A stretch of 21,861 nt of DNA from DATHWB01 sp046565785 (GCA_046565785.1 JBKHXZ010000009.1:1-21861), one strand, 5' to 3'. Numbered from the stretch's first letter, positions 1 through 8,902 are shown. Made by a program: numbers and translations. Notes: generated from the letters alone by a model not told the origin.

Positions 1-221
1 GCGAGGTTGACGGCGATCTGCTGGAACGGTTGAAGACGTGGCGAACCCAGACCGCACAAGCCCGGTCGGTTCCCGCCTACGTGGTGTTCTCCGACGCCAC
101 CCTGGAAGCGATCGCCACCGCCCGCCCGCGCAACGAACTGGAACTGTCACTGATCAAAGGTGTCGGCCCGGCCAAGCTGGACGCCTACGCCGACGACATC
201 CTCGAACTGGTCGGCGACTGA
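1..221 (+). CDS. C-terminal fragment of an HRDC-domain helicase (probably UvrD2-like)
   Basis: The reading frame is open from base 3 and ends at TGA 219-221, so only about 72 C-terminal residues are seen. They read as the second half of an HRDC domain: a helix with LLERLKTWR, then VPAYVVFSDATLEAIA, then LSLIKGVGPAKLDAYADDILELV. The 'vPayvvfsd.tL..ia...P....eL..i.Gvg..k...yg..il' pattern is the family signature. HRDC domains bind nucleic acid at the C-terminus of RecQ helicases, RNase D and the actinobacterial SF1 helicase UvrD2. In a high-GC actinobacterium UvrD2 is the likeliest parent, but RecQ cannot be excluded because the motor domains lie outside the window. The domain call is firm; the gene identity is inference. 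Confidence 0.75.
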   Translation, partial: EVDGDLLERLKTWRTQTAQARSVPAYVVFSDATLEAIATARPRNELELSLIKGVGPAKLDAYADDILELVGD

Positions 222-258
222 TTCCCGGTTTGGCGCCGGGACGGGGAGACTTGGCCCA

Positions 259-1176
259 ATGGGGATACGCGAACTTCCCGACCTGATCCGCCGGCGGGTG
301 ATCCGATCGGCCACGTCGCCGTTCGGACATGCCGACTATCCGCTGGTCAACACCCTCGACTACCGGGGTGATGCGGGGCTGTTCGGCCCGGGGGCGGCAT
401 CGTGGCAGGTCATCGGTGACGTCGCCGCCTTCGCCGGCGGGATCCGCGCTCTCCTCATCCAGGCCGCCCATCCCGAGGTGGTCGCCGGAGTCGAAGACCA
501 CTCCCGGTACCGGGAGGATCCGCTGGGGAGGCTCTCGCGGACCTCGGCCTACGTCACGGCCACCACCTACGGCGCCATGCCGGAAGTGGAAGCGGCCGTG
601 GCGATGGTGCGCGGGGCGCACCGCGGGGTGGCCGGATCGTCGCACCGGGGCCGCTACTACTCGGCGGCGAGTCCGGCGCACGCCGCCTGGGTGCACAATG
701 TCCTCACCGACTCGTTTCTCTCCGCCTATCGCGCATTCGGGCCCCAACCGTTGGAGCCTGGCGACGACGATCGATTCGTGCGCGAGCAAGCCGTCATCGG
801 GCGGATGCTCGACGCAGATCCGGTCCCGGAAACAGCATCCGAGCTGGCCGGATGGGTGGCGGATCACCCCGACCTCGGAACCTCGCCTGGAATGCAGAGC
901 GCGGTCGAATTCCTGGTGGACCCTCCGCTCAGCCCCGGACAGAAGGCGGGGTACAAGCTGCTGGCCGCGGCGGCGATCTCGACCATGCCCGATCGCATCC
1001 GGGAGATCCTGGGTCTGTCGGAGCCGGTCGCCGGTGAGCTGGCGGGGAAAGCCACCTTGCGGTTCCTGCGCTGGGCGTTGGGCTCGTCGCCGTCGTGGCA
1101 GATCGCCCTGATGCGATGTGGGGCGCCGATACCGCCCGACAAGTTCACGCAGCGTCCGGTTCTCGAACCCGGATGA
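259..1176 (+). CDS. DUF2236 / MpaB-like oxygenase family protein
   Basis: A 305-residue protein of the DUF2236 family (ER-bound oxygenase MpaB / latex-clearing rubber oxygenase Lcp fold). Characterised relatives are heme-dependent oxygenases, but most bacterial members have no known substrate. The family features visible are an N-terminal RSATSPFGHADYP segment, a helix with LLIQAAHPEVVAGVEDHSRYREDPLGRLSRT (residues about 66-95), followed by SAYVTATTYG, and a conserved W-H-N segment near AAWVHNVLTDSFLSAY. H71, H81 and the arginines at 91 and 94 are the sort of residues used around the heme in relatives; I cannot assign the ligand. ATG 259 is chosen because GGGGAG lies about ten bases upstream and the homologous region begins there; the frame stays open back to about 160, over the end of the preceding gene. 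No signal peptide is seen. It sits 37 bases after the helicase stop. Confidence 0.8.
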   Translation: MGIRELPDLIRRRVIRSATSPFGHADYPLVNTLDYRGDAGLFGPGAASWQVIGDVAAFAGGIRALLIQAAHPEVVAGVEDHSRYREDPLGRLSRTSAYVTATTYGAMPEVEAAVAMVRGAHRGVAGSSHRGRYYSAASPAHAAWVHNVLTDSFLSAYRAFGPQPLEPGDDDRFVREQAVIGRMLDADPVPETASELAGWVADHPDLGTSPGMQSAVEFLVDPPLSPGQKAGYKLLAAAAISTMPDRIREILGLSEPVAGELAGKATLRFLRWALGSSPSWQIALMRCGAPIPPDKFTQRPVLEPG

Positions 1177-1220
1177 GTCGACGATCTGGCAGAGTTCGTC
1201 CCAACCAACAGGAGGGCACC

Positions 1221-1694
1221 GTGCTCAGCAGGGACGAACTGGTCAGGGATTTCGAACGGAACCGGAGAATCGTTCAAGCCCAATGCGACGGTCTGGCTCA
1301 TGCCGACTCGCTCATCCAGCCGCCGTTCGCCGCCAACTGTCTCAACTGGACTGTGGGACACCTGGTGGTCCATCGAGACAAGGCCCTGCAAACGATGGGC
1401 GCCGAAGCGGTCCTCGACCCGCAGACGTTCTCCCGCTACACCAACGAGTCGGATCCGGTCCTGGCGGACGGTCCGGACGTTCGGAAGTTGGAAGAGCTCC
1501 TCGCCGCCCTCGATGAGACCCAGCGGCGGCTAGCCGACGTGATCCCGACCGCCGACCTGGATGCCGACTCGGGCCATGAACGTCAGCCGACGGTTGGACA
1601 GCGGGTTCGTTTCCTGTACTTCCACGACACCTATCACACCGGCCAGACCGAATTGCTGCGGGCACTCGCCGGAAAGACCGAGAAGGTGATCTGA
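1221..1694 (+). CDS. DinB-like / maleylpyruvate isomerase-fold metalloprotein
   Basis: A 157-residue four-helix DinB-superfamily protein. These bind a divalent metal through three histidines and include mycothiol- or bacillithiol-dependent enzymes as well as many members of unknown role. The likely metal triad is H47 (in NWTVGHLVVHRD) and H135/H139 (in YFHDTYHTGQTELLR). The GTG start at 1221 is preceded by a strong AGGAGGG (1210-1216); the frame extends upstream into the previous gene but the ribosome-binding site and family length favour 1221. Actinobacteria often use mycothiol as thiol cofactor for this fold, but nothing here shows the substrate. It lies 44 bases after the DUF2236 gene and 17 before the DUF169 gene, so the three may be co-transcribed. 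Confidence 0.8.
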   Translation: MLSRDELVRDFERNRRIVQAQCDGLAHADSLIQPPFAANCLNWTVGHLVVHRDKALQTMGAEAVLDPQTFSRYTNESDPVLADGPDVRKLEELLAALDETQRRLADVIPTADLDADSGHERQPTVGQRVRFLYFHDTYHTGQTELLRALAGKTEKVI

Positions 1695-1698
1695 CCGG

Positions 1699-1704
1699 TA
1701 GGGT
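1699..1704 (+). promoter_or_regulatory. Candidate -10 box (TAGGGT) for a leaderless DUF169 gene
   Basis: TAGGGT sits exactly 7 bases before ATG 1712, and the 17-base gap after the preceding stop contains no Shine-Dalgarno. This is the spacing expected of an actinobacterial -10 element whose transcript begins at the start codon. No good -35 is seen. Confidence 0.35.
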
Positions 1705-1711
1705 CAAGTCC

Positions 1712-2422
1712 ATGTCGAATCATGCTGCATCCCACGCCGAACTGGTCGAGCTTCTCGGTTTGACCCACGCCCCGGTCGCCATCACCTTCCACGACGAGCA
1801 GCCGACCGGCGTCGACTGGTTCGACGAACCGATAACCGACCCAGGCGACGACGGCCGCTCCGGTCGCGTACCGGCAGGGTGCGTGTTCTGGGATCGAGCA
1901 CACACCGCCTCGTTCACCACCGCCCCCGAAGACCACGGCAACTGCTCGGTGGGCAGGTTCACCCACGGGCTGGTGGGGGCGGAAGAGATCCTCGACAAGA
2001 GCGACGTGGGCACACTGCTCGAAGTCGGCTGGGTCACGATGGAGGCTTTCGCCGGAGTGGCTGCCCTGAAGCGTCGACCGGCGGCGATTTCCTACGGCCC
2101 GCTGGCAGAAGCCACCGGCGAACCGGACGTGGTGCTGTTGCGCATCACCCCCAAGCAGATGATGGAGATCGCCGACGCCATCGCAGTCGAGTTCTCGGGC
2201 AAGCCACAGTGCCAGATCATCCCCCGAGCAGCGGACCGCAACGTGGTGGCGGCGTCGATGGGTTGTGCACTGTCCCGGGCGCGGATCGGCATGGGCGACG
2301 ACGAGATGACCTGCGCGGTTCCGGCCGGTCGCCTCGACGAGTTGCTGGACGGTCTGCGCACCGTGTCACGGGCTGACCAAGCCGTCGTCGGTTACGCCCT
2401 GGCGGACAAAGCCCGCTTCTGA
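1712..2422 (+). CDS. DUF169 family protein (COG2043)
   Basis: A 236-residue cytoplasmic protein of the DUF169 family, which has no established activity. Recognised by the N-terminal LLGLTHAPVAITF motif, the PAGCVFW and HGNCSVG cysteine motifs, the middle KRRPAAISYGPL segment, LLRITPKQMMEIADA, and the C-terminal SMGCALSR and DEMTCAVPAGRLDELL motifs. Five cysteines (57, 78, 167, 185, 201) occur in conserved family positions, which suggests metal, Fe-S or redox binding, but that is inference. ATG 1712 has no ribosome-binding site and is preceded by a -10-like box. It ends 62 bases from the converging sucD gene. Family call firm, function unknown. Confidence 0.85.
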   Translation: MSNHAASHAELVELLGLTHAPVAITFHDEQPTGVDWFDEPITDPGDDGRSGRVPAGCVFWDRAHTASFTTAPEDHGNCSVGRFTHGLVGAEEILDKSDVGTLLEVGWVTMEAFAGVAALKRRPAAISYGPLAEATGEPDVVLLRITPKQMMEIADAIAVEFSGKPQCQIIPRAADRNVVAASMGCALSRARIGMGDDEMTCAVPAGRLDELLDGLRTVSRADQAVVGYALADKARF

Positions 2423-2471
2423 ACCGAAACCCTGGGTTCGTGACCTTGTAGAGCGCGGTTTCGCTGCCGCG
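2421..2471. terminator. Weak hairpins between convergent genes
   Basis: Two small stems lie between the DUF169 and sucD stops: GAACC (2421-2425) with GGTTC (2435-2439), and CGCGG (2454-2458) with CCGCG (2467-2471). Neither has a real T tract. They may help end transcription from either side, but evidence is thin. Confidence 0.25.
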
Positions 2472-2484
2472 GTTTGCGTTCGAG

Positions 2485-3407
<923 letters not shown>

Positions 3408-3411
<4 letters not shown>

Positions 3412-4631
3412 CGGGCCAGCTCCACGATCTTCTGCGCCCCGTCCTTCATGTCGTCGGCGGCGATGACATCCACGTCCGAGTTGCGGATGATCTCCTTGCC
3501 CAGCTCGACGTTCGTCCCTTCCAGTCGCACCACCAGCGGCACCTCCAAACCCACCTCTTTGACCGCTTCGACGATGCCGGTGGCGATCGTGTCACAGCGC
3601 ATGATCCCGCCGAAGATGTTCACGAAGATCCCCCTGACGTTGGGATCGGCAGTGATGATCCGGAAGGCAGTCGCCACCTGATCGGCGTCTGCGCCTCCGC
3701 CCACGTCGAGAAAGTTGGCGGGCTCCCCGCCCACGTGCTTGATGGTGTCCATCGTCGCCATCGCCAGGCCGGCGCCGTTGACGAGACAGCCGATGGTGCC
3801 GTCGAGGGTGATGTAGGAAAGACCCGCCTTCTTGGCCTCCAGCTCGGCCGGATCCTCCTCGGAGGGGTCCCGCATCGCCTGGATGTCGGGATGGCGGAAG
3901 AGAGCGTTGTCGTCGAAGGCCATCTTCCCGTCGAGCGCCATCACCGCCCCGTTCGTGGTGACCACCAGGGGATTGATCTCGATGAGGTCGGTGTCCCAGT
4001 CCATCGCCGCGCCCGAAAGGGCGATGACGAACTTCACGAAGTTGGCGGCGGCGTCACCTTCCAAACCGAGGCCGAGCGCCAACCGGTTGGCCTGGAATCC
4101 GGCCAACCCGATCGCCGGGTCGATCACCTCGCGCAGGATCTTCTCAGGCGACTCTTCGGCCACCTTCTCGATCTCCATCCCGCCTTCGGTCGACGCCATC
4201 ACGATGTTCCGACTCACCGACCGGTCCAAGAGGATGGAGAGGTACAGCTCGCGGTCGATGTCGATGCCCTGTTCGACGTAGAGCCGATTGACGGTCTTGC
4301 CTTCGTCACCGGTCTGGATGGTGACCAACGTGGAACCGAGCATCTGCGACGCCAACTCGCGAACTCGGGCTTCGGTCGCCTCGACCCCGCCGTCGATGCC
4401 AGCGGTGACCACGTTCACCCCTCCCACGTCGGGATGCTCCTTGAAGCGTCCCTTTCCCCGCCCACCGGCGTGGATCTGGGACTTCACCACGACCACCGGA
4501 TTGCCGGACTCCTCCACCAGCGGACGGACCGCGTTCACGGCTTCATCGACGGTGGTGGCCACGGTGCCGGCAGGCACGGCGATGCCGCGCTCGGCCATGA
4601 GTTGTTTGGCCTGGTATTCGTGGATCTTCAT
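3408..4631 (-). CDS. sucC: Succinate-CoA ligase (ADP-forming), beta subunit
   Basis: The 407-residue beta subunit, carrying the ATP-grasp nucleotide site and the CoA-ligase domain. Visible motifs are the start MKIHEYQAKQLMAERG, the nucleotide loop SQIHAGGRGKGRFK, VNRLYVEQG, the metal/nucleotide site EINPLVV, NFLDVGGGAD, VNIFGGIMRCD (phospho-histidine loop contact) and RLEGTNVELG. Length is a little above the roughly 390 residues of typical forms, matching the variant with the segment REVIDPAIGLAGFQANRLALGLGL. The start is ATG 4629-4631, seven bases after the stop of the B12-binding gene with no good ribosome-binding site, so translation may depend on reinitiation; the stop overlaps sucD by four bases. 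The order is therefore B12 subunit, sucC, sucD in one unit. Confidence 0.95.
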
Positions 4632-4638
4632 GGTGCGA

Positions 4639-5049
4639 TCACCATGTGGGTTCCTTTCCTCGTGTGCGAACGTTCTGGTCGACCCATTCGACGATCTCGC
4701 TGAGTGGCGACCCGGGAGTGAAGATGGCGGCGAGACCGGCGGCGTTGAGTTCGGCGACGTCGTCGTCAGGAATCACCCCGCCGCCGAAAACGACGATGTC
4801 GGAGGCGTCGCGGTCACGGAGCAACGTCACCACCTTCGGGAACAGCGCCATGTGGGCTCCCGAAAGCGACGACAGTCCGATGGCGTCGACGTCCTCTTGC
4901 AGGGCGGTCTCGACGATCTGTTCCGGCGTCTGATGCAGTCCGGAGTAGATGACTTCGTTCCCGGCGTCACGCAGCGCCCGGGCGATCACCTTGGCGCCAC
5001 GGTCGTGGCCGTCGAGGCCGGGCTTGGCGATGAGGATGCGACGGGGCAC
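4639..5049 (-). CDS. Stand-alone cobalamin-binding subunit of an acyl-CoA mutase
   Basis: A 136-residue B12-binding domain of the methylmalonyl-CoA mutase C-terminal type. The base-off/His-on signature is complete: LDGHDRG (residues 12-18, H15 the lower axial ligand), then GLSSLSGAH (58-66) and VVFGGGVIP (86-94). In two-chain mutases this small chain pairs with a separate catalytic subunit, which is not in the window. Mutase type (methylmalonyl-, isobutyryl-, ethylmalonyl-CoA) cannot be told from this domain. The frame is open to 5148, but GTG 5049 is preferred: the domain begins right there (VPRRILIAKPG), upstream residues do not look like the family, and TAACCT lies 8 bases before it. Seven bases separate it from sucC, which would use the succinyl-CoA made by a methylmalonyl-CoA mutase. 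Confidence 0.88.
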   Translation of the reverse strand: MPRRILIAKPGLDGHDRGAKVIARALRDAGNEVIYSGLHQTPEQIVETALQEDVDAIGLSSLSGAHMALFPKVVTLLRDRDASDIVVFGGGVIPDDDVAELNAAGLAAIFTPGSPLSEIVEWVDQNVRTRGKEPTW

Positions 5050-5057
5050 GGCACGCC

Positions 5058-5085
5058 AGGTTACCCACCGCCCCACGGGCTCCAA
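5058..5085 (-). promoter_or_regulatory. Candidate promoter of the B12-subunit/sucCD unit
   Basis: On the minus strand TTGGAG (5085-5080), a 16-base spacer and TAACCT (5063-5058) precede GTG 5049 by 8 bases. This resembles a housekeeping promoter with a leaderless transcript. It lies in the 84-base gap shared with the divergent transaldolase gene. Confidence 0.45.
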
Positions 5086-5133
5086 TCCGGAGAGCGGAGT
5101 AGGTTTGAGCAGAGAACGACCCACAGGAGTCTC

Positions 5134-6228
5134 ATGTCCAACCTCCACGCCGTGGCAGCCGCCGGCCAGTCGGTCTGGTCGGATCAGATCTCACGCCGCA
5201 TGCTCGACAGCGGCGAACTCGCCCGCCGCATCACCGAGGACGCTGTCACCGGTGTCACCTCCAACCCGTCGATCTTCGCCAAGGCGATCGTCGGCTCCGA
5301 CGACTACGCCGACCAGCTCGGCGAACTCATGGCCCGGGACGCGTCGACCAAGGAGATCGTCGGAGCGTTGATGACCTCGGACCTGCAGCGGGCGTGCGAC
5401 GCCCTGGCCGGGGTGTGGGAACGCACCGGCGGACGGGACGGGCATGTGTCGGTAGAGGTCGATCCGGAACTGGCTCATGAGACGGAGGCCAGCATCGCCG
5501 AAGCCCGAGAGTGGGTGAAGCGGATCGACCGTCCCAACCTGCTGGTGAAGATCCCCGCGACCAAAGCGGGGATACCGGCGATTGCCGGATTGATCGGCGA
5601 AGGCATCTCCATCAACGTCACTCTGATCTTCTCCCTGGACCGGTACCGGGAAGTGATGAATGCCTACCTCACCGGCCTCGAGACGTTCCGGTCCGTCGGT
5701 GGCGAGACCGGGAAGGTGGCGTCGGTGGCGTCGTTCTTCGTGTCCCGGGTGGACACCGAGGTCGACCACCGGTTGGAAGAGATCGGGACCGATGCCGCGC
5801 TCGCACTACGGGGTAAGGCGGCCATCGCCAACGCTCTCGCAGCCTACGACGAGTTCCTGCAGGCCTTCCGTGGCGAACGCTGGGAGTCGCTGGCGGCCGA
5901 CGGTGCCCGGATCCAGCGACCGCTGTGGGCATCGACGTCGACCAAGAACCCGAAATATCCGGACACGTTGTACGTGGACGCGCTGGTGGCACCGCACACG
6001 GTGAACACGATGCCGCTGGAGACGATCGACGCCTACCAGGAGCACGGTTCGGACCGACCTGAGATCTTCGGACCGGCGGAGATGGCCCGGGCGCGGGTGA
6101 CGCTGCGGCAGCTGGCCGAGGTGGGCATCGACTACGACGACGTCGTGCAGGTACTGGAAGACGAGGGGGTCGACAAGTTCATCGGTTCGTGGCGGGATCT
6201 TCTGGGGGACATCGAGTCGCAGCGATGA
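5134..6228 (+). CDS. tal: Transaldolase
   Basis: A 364-residue transaldolase of the longer actinobacterial/cyanobacterial type. It moves a dihydroxyacetone unit between sugar phosphates in the non-oxidative pentose phosphate pathway. It shows the SDQISRRMLDSGELARRI start, the family motif GVTSNPSIF (40-48), the catalytic lysine in LLVKIPATKAG (K139), NVTLIFSLDRY, SVASFFVSRVDTEVD, and the C-terminal RPLWASTSTKNP and PHTVNTMPLETIDAY. ATG 5134 follows AGGAG at 5125-5129; the frame stays open far upstream, antisense to the preceding genes, which is not coding. Its TGA overlaps the ATG of the next small gene. No other pentose-phosphate gene is adjacent, unlike the usual tkt-tal-zwf cluster. Confidence 0.95.
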   Translation: MSNLHAVAAAGQSVWSDQISRRMLDSGELARRITEDAVTGVTSNPSIFAKAIVGSDDYADQLGELMARDASTKEIVGALMTSDLQRACDALAGVWERTGGRDGHVSVEVDPELAHETEASIAEAREWVKRIDRPNLLVKIPATKAGIPAIAGLIGEGISINVTLIFSLDRYREVMNAYLTGLETFRSVGGETGKVASVASFFVSRVDTEVDHRLEEIGTDAALALRGKAAIANALAAYDEFLQAFRGERWESLAADGARIQRPLWASTSTKNPKYPDTLYVDALVAPHTVNTMPLETIDAYQEHGSDRPEIFGPAEMARARVTLRQLAEVGIDYDDVVQVLEDEGVDKFIGSWRDLLGDIESQR

Positions 6229-6470
6229 ACGAGATCGATCAGCTCGAAGTCGAGTTACGGGAGCGACGCCGTCAGCTCGCCAACGCCGAACGCATGCTGC
6301 TCAAGTCACAGTCCCAGGGGGTGGGGGCGGGCGGTCCTGGGGGCGGCGGGTTCTGGTCGGGCGAAGTCGACCGGCTCAACCGCCAGATCCGGGAGGCGCA
6401 GGGCATCGACCGCATCGAAGCCCGCATCGAAGAGTTGGAGATGCTCCTCGGGCTGCGGAGCGAACGCTGA
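6225..6470 (+). CDS. Small coiled-coil protein, function unknown
   Basis: An 81-residue protein made of two charged amphipathic helices (about 1-30 and 44-78) joined by a glycine hinge, GVGAGGPGGGG (32-42). Leu/Ile heptads such as IDQLEVELRERRRQL and IDRIEARIEELEMLL predict a coiled-coil hairpin. The start ATG 6225-6227 overlaps the transaldolase stop (ATGA), so it is probably translated with tal. I recognise no family. The overlap, the coding-like composition and helical design argue that it is real. It could be an assembly or adaptor protein, but nothing in the sequence names a partner. Confidence 0.6.
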   Translation: MNEIDQLEVELRERRRQLANAERMLLKSQSQGVGAGGPGGGGFWSGEVDRLNRQIREAQGIDRIEARIEELEMLLGLRSER

Positions 6471-6490
6471 CACGGACGAACCGTGGGCCA

Positions 6491-6556
6491 GCGGGGCCCT
6501 CTGAGGGCCCCACCAACCCTGGGTTCGCGGGGCCCTTTCGCGGCCCTCAGGCCCGC
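6491..6556. terminator. GC-rich hairpin cluster between convergent genes
   Basis: The 89-base gap holds GGGGCCCTC (6493-6501) facing GAGGGCCCC (6503-6511), and a second element in which GGGCC (6530-6534) pairs with GGCCC (6542-6546). GCGGGGCCCT is directly repeated at 6491-6500 and 6527-6536. There is no T tract. It probably ends transcription of tal and pcrA from both sides; it could also be a small repeat element. Confidence 0.4.
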
Positions 6557-6559
6557 AGG

Positions 6560-8791
6560 TCAGGCTTTTTCGAGGGGGGCCCAGCCGAGGAGGAGACGCT
6601 TGCGGCCGACCTCGTCGAAGCTGACCACGGCCTCGGCGCGTTCCCCGCTCCCCACCACCTCGCGCACCGTTCCCAGGCCCCACTTGTCGTGGCGGACGCG
6701 GTCCCCGGCGCTGATGTCGGTGCTGGAGACAGTGTGGGCGGGAGCCGACACGGTTCCCCGGGCGACGGTGCGCTTGCCGGCGGTTTCGACAAGTTCGGCG
6801 GGGATCTCCTTGAGGAAACGACTCGGCGGGTTGTAACTGGTCGCCCCCCACAGGGTGCGGTGCCACGCCGAAGTCAGATACAGCCGGTCCTGGGCGCGGG
6901 TGATGCCGACGTAGGCCAGCCGTCGCTCCTCTTCCATCTCGGACGGCTCTCCCAACGACCGCATGTGGGGGAACACCCCGTCCTCCATCCCGATCACGAA
7001 CACCACAGGGAACTCCAGACCCTTGGCAGTGTGCAACGTCATCAGCGTGACCGCCCCGGCGCCCGAGTCGAACTCGTCGATGTCGCTCACCAGCGAGGTC
7101 TGTTCGAGGAAGATCTCCAGCCGGCGCAGGTTGTCCAGGTCGTCGAAGTTTTCGGCACCGATCACATTGCCTTCGTTGGACGACTCGAACTCGACGGCGA
7201 CCGACTGCAACTCCCGCAGGTTCTCCAGCCGCCCCAGCGCCTCGACGGTGCGTTCCGACTCCAATGCAGCGGCATAACCGGTGTCCTCGATCACCGAAGC
7301 GACCGCGGCGGCCACCCCGCCTTCCGTCGCCCGCACAGTGAGCATGTTCATCACTCCCAGAAACTCCTGCAGGTTGCGGACCGCACCGGAGTTGAGCTGG
7401 TCGATCTCCTCGCAGCGTTCCAGCGCCTCGTAGAAGGTGATGCCGTGGCGTTGGGCGAAACGGTCGACGTGGGCGACGGTGGTGTCGCCGATCCCCCGCT
7501 TGGGTGTGTTGATCACCCGTTTGACCGCCACCTGATCGGCCGGGTTGACGATGGCACGCAGATACGACATGGCGTCGCGGATCTCCCGCCGCTCGTAGAA
7601 CTTGACGTTGCCCACCACCACGTAGGGCAGTCCGCGGCGCAAGAACACGTCTTCCACCACCCGGGATTGGGCGTTGGTGCGGTAGAAGACGGCGATGTCC
7701 GACGGCGAGTATCCCTCGTCCATCAACCCATCCACCTGGTCGGCGACGAACCCTGCCTCGTCGTGCTCGTCCTCCCCCTCGAAGCGGATGATGCGTTCCC
7801 CGGTCCCCCGGTCGCTCCACAGTCGCTTGGGTTGGCGGCGCGGGTTGTTGGCGATCACCGAGTTGGCGGCGTCCAGGATGGTGGACGTCGACCGGTAGTT
7901 CTGTTCCAAGACGATGACCCGGGCGTCCGGATAGTCCTTTTCGAAGTCGAGGATGTTGCGGACGTCCGCCCCCCGCCAGCGGTAGATGGACTGGTCACTG
8001 TCGCCCACCACACACAGGTTCCTGTGGCCCTCGGCGAGCTGTTTGACCAGGGTGTACTGGGCACGGTTGGTGTCCTGGTATTCGTCGACGTGGATGTAGC
8101 GGAAGCGCTGCTGGTATTCGGAAAGCACGTCGGGGAAGGCACCGAACAGCTCGACAGTGACCATGAGAAGGTCGTCGAAGTCCATCGCCGAGGCCTCCAG
8201 CAGTCGCTGCTGATAGAGCCGATACACGTCGGCCACCTGCTCGTGGTAGAAGCCCTGGTCGGTGCGGGCGAAGCTCTCGTAGTCGATCAGCTCGTTCTTG
8301 GCGTTGGAGATGGCCGCCTGGATGTTCTTGGGAGGGAAGCGTTTGGTGTCGAGGTCGAGATCCTTGACACACTGGGTGACCAGCCGCAGCGAATCAGCCT
8401 GGTCGTAGATGGAGAACCCGGAGCGATAGCCGAACCGGGCCGCCTCCCGGCGGAGGATGCGAACGCAGGCGGAGTGGAAGGTCGACACCCACATCGACTT
8501 GACCGCCCCTCCGATCAGATGCCCGACCCGTTCTTTCATCTCGTCCGCCGCCTTGTTGGTGAAGGTGATGGCGAGGATGGCCTGCGACGGCACCCGCAGA
8601 TCGCGGATCAGATGGGCGACGCGGTAGGTGAGAACCCGGGTCTTACCCGACCCGGCGCCTGCTACGACCAGCACCGGACCCTCGGTGGCGGCCACCGCTT
8701 CGCGCTGGACAGGGTTGAGATCTTCGAACAGCGGGCTGTCGACGGGCACGTCGTCGGCCAGCCATTCGGTGGGGAACCACTCGGTCTGCAT
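6560..8791 (-). CDS. pcrA: ATP-dependent DNA helicase PcrA/UvrD
   Basis: A 743-residue SF1A 3'-5' helicase for nucleotide excision repair, replication-conflict resolution and removal of recombinase filaments. Motifs in order: Q-motif LNPVQREAV, Walker A AGAGSGKT (about 44-51), AITFTNKAADEM, Walker B DEYQDTN (236-242), GDSDQSIYRWRGA (263-275), EQNYRST, TLHTAKGLEFPVVF and EERRLAYVGITRA. The last 48 residues (GDRVRHDKWGLGTV...) form the Tudor-like domain by which PcrA/UvrD contacts RNA polymerase. ATG 8791 is chosen over GTG 8794 because TAGCCT ends 8 bases before it, the leaderless spacing; the proteins differ by one residue. It is a different gene from the HRDC-tailed helicase at the window start. 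It is flanked by a hairpin cluster downstream and a repeat upstream. Confidence 0.95.
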   Translation of the reverse strand: MQTEWFPTEWLADDVPVDSPLFEDLNPVQREAVAATEGPVLVVAGAGSGKTRVLTYRVAHLIRDLRVPSQAILAITFTNKAADEMKERVGHLIGGAVKSMWVSTFHSACVRILRREAARFGYRSGFSIYDQADSLRLVTQCVKDLDLDTKRFPPKNIQAAISNAKNELIDYESFARTDQGFYHEQVADVYRLYQQRLLEASAMDFDDLLMVTVELFGAFPDVLSEYQQRFRYIHVDEYQDTNRAQYTLVKQLAEGHRNLCVVGDSDQSIYRWRGADVRNILDFEKDYPDARVIVLEQNYRSTSTILDAANSVIANNPRRQPKRLWSDRGTGERIIRFEGEDEHDEAGFVADQVDGLMDEGYSPSDIAVFYRTNAQSRVVEDVFLRRGLPYVVVGNVKFYERREIRDAMSYLRAIVNPADQVAVKRVINTPKRGIGDTTVAHVDRFAQRHGITFYEALERCEEIDQLNSGAVRNLQEFLGVMNMLTVRATEGGVAAAVASVIEDTGYAAALESERTVEALGRLENLRELQSVAVEFESSNEGNVIGAENFDDLDNLRRLEIFLEQTSLVSDIDEFDSGAGAVTLMTLHTAKGLEFPVVFVIGMEDGVFPHMRSLGEPSEMEEERRLAYVGITRAQDRLYLTSAWHRTLWGATSYNPPSRFLKEIPAELVETAGKRTVARGTVSAPAHTVSSTDISAGDRVRHDKWGLGTVREVVGSGERAEAVVSFDEVGRKRLLLGWAPLEKA

Positions 8792-8799
8792 CACCCCGG

Positions 8800-8805
8800 A
8801 GGCTA
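8800..8805 (-). promoter_or_regulatory. Candidate -10 box (TAGCCT) of pcrA
   Basis: TAGCCT on the minus strand lies 8 bases before ATG 8791 and 5 before GTG 8794, with no Shine-Dalgarno between. The local string around it (GGTAGCCTCC then GGTG) closely matches the one before the CPBP gene at 14724-14740. No clear -35. Confidence 0.4.
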
Positions 8806-8844
8806 CCCCCGCCCCCGGACGGAATCACACGGATGTGGTTCCTC

Positions 8845-8901
8845 AGTGGTTCACGAGTTCGCTTCGCTCACGACCCCCCTCCCCCAACGCTTCGCTGGGG
8901 G
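8845..8901 (+). repeat. Dispersed repeat unit with terminal hairpin
   Basis: A two-part element. The first module (8845-8880) opens with AGTGGTTCACGAG and ends in CCCCCCT; it recurs with the same length at 21383-21418. The second (8881-8901) is a near-palindrome, CCCCCAACG / CTT / CGCTGGGGG, whose longer form recurs at 21442-21470. The hairpin abuts the stop of the histidine kinase gene (8903) with no T tract. It looks like a REP-type intergenic repeat that may act on transcript ends. Confidence 0.65.
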
Positions 8902-8902
8902 A

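Noticed and set aside
2427..2440. Shared string AACCCTGGGTTCG at 2428-2440 and around 6515-6527
   Set aside because: A single 13-base match in a 22 kb high-GC window is expected by chance, and flanks do not match.
5050..5148. Upstream extension of the B12-binding gene to 5148
   Set aside because: The extra 33 residues do not resemble the family, overlap the start of tal, and lie across the likely promoter.
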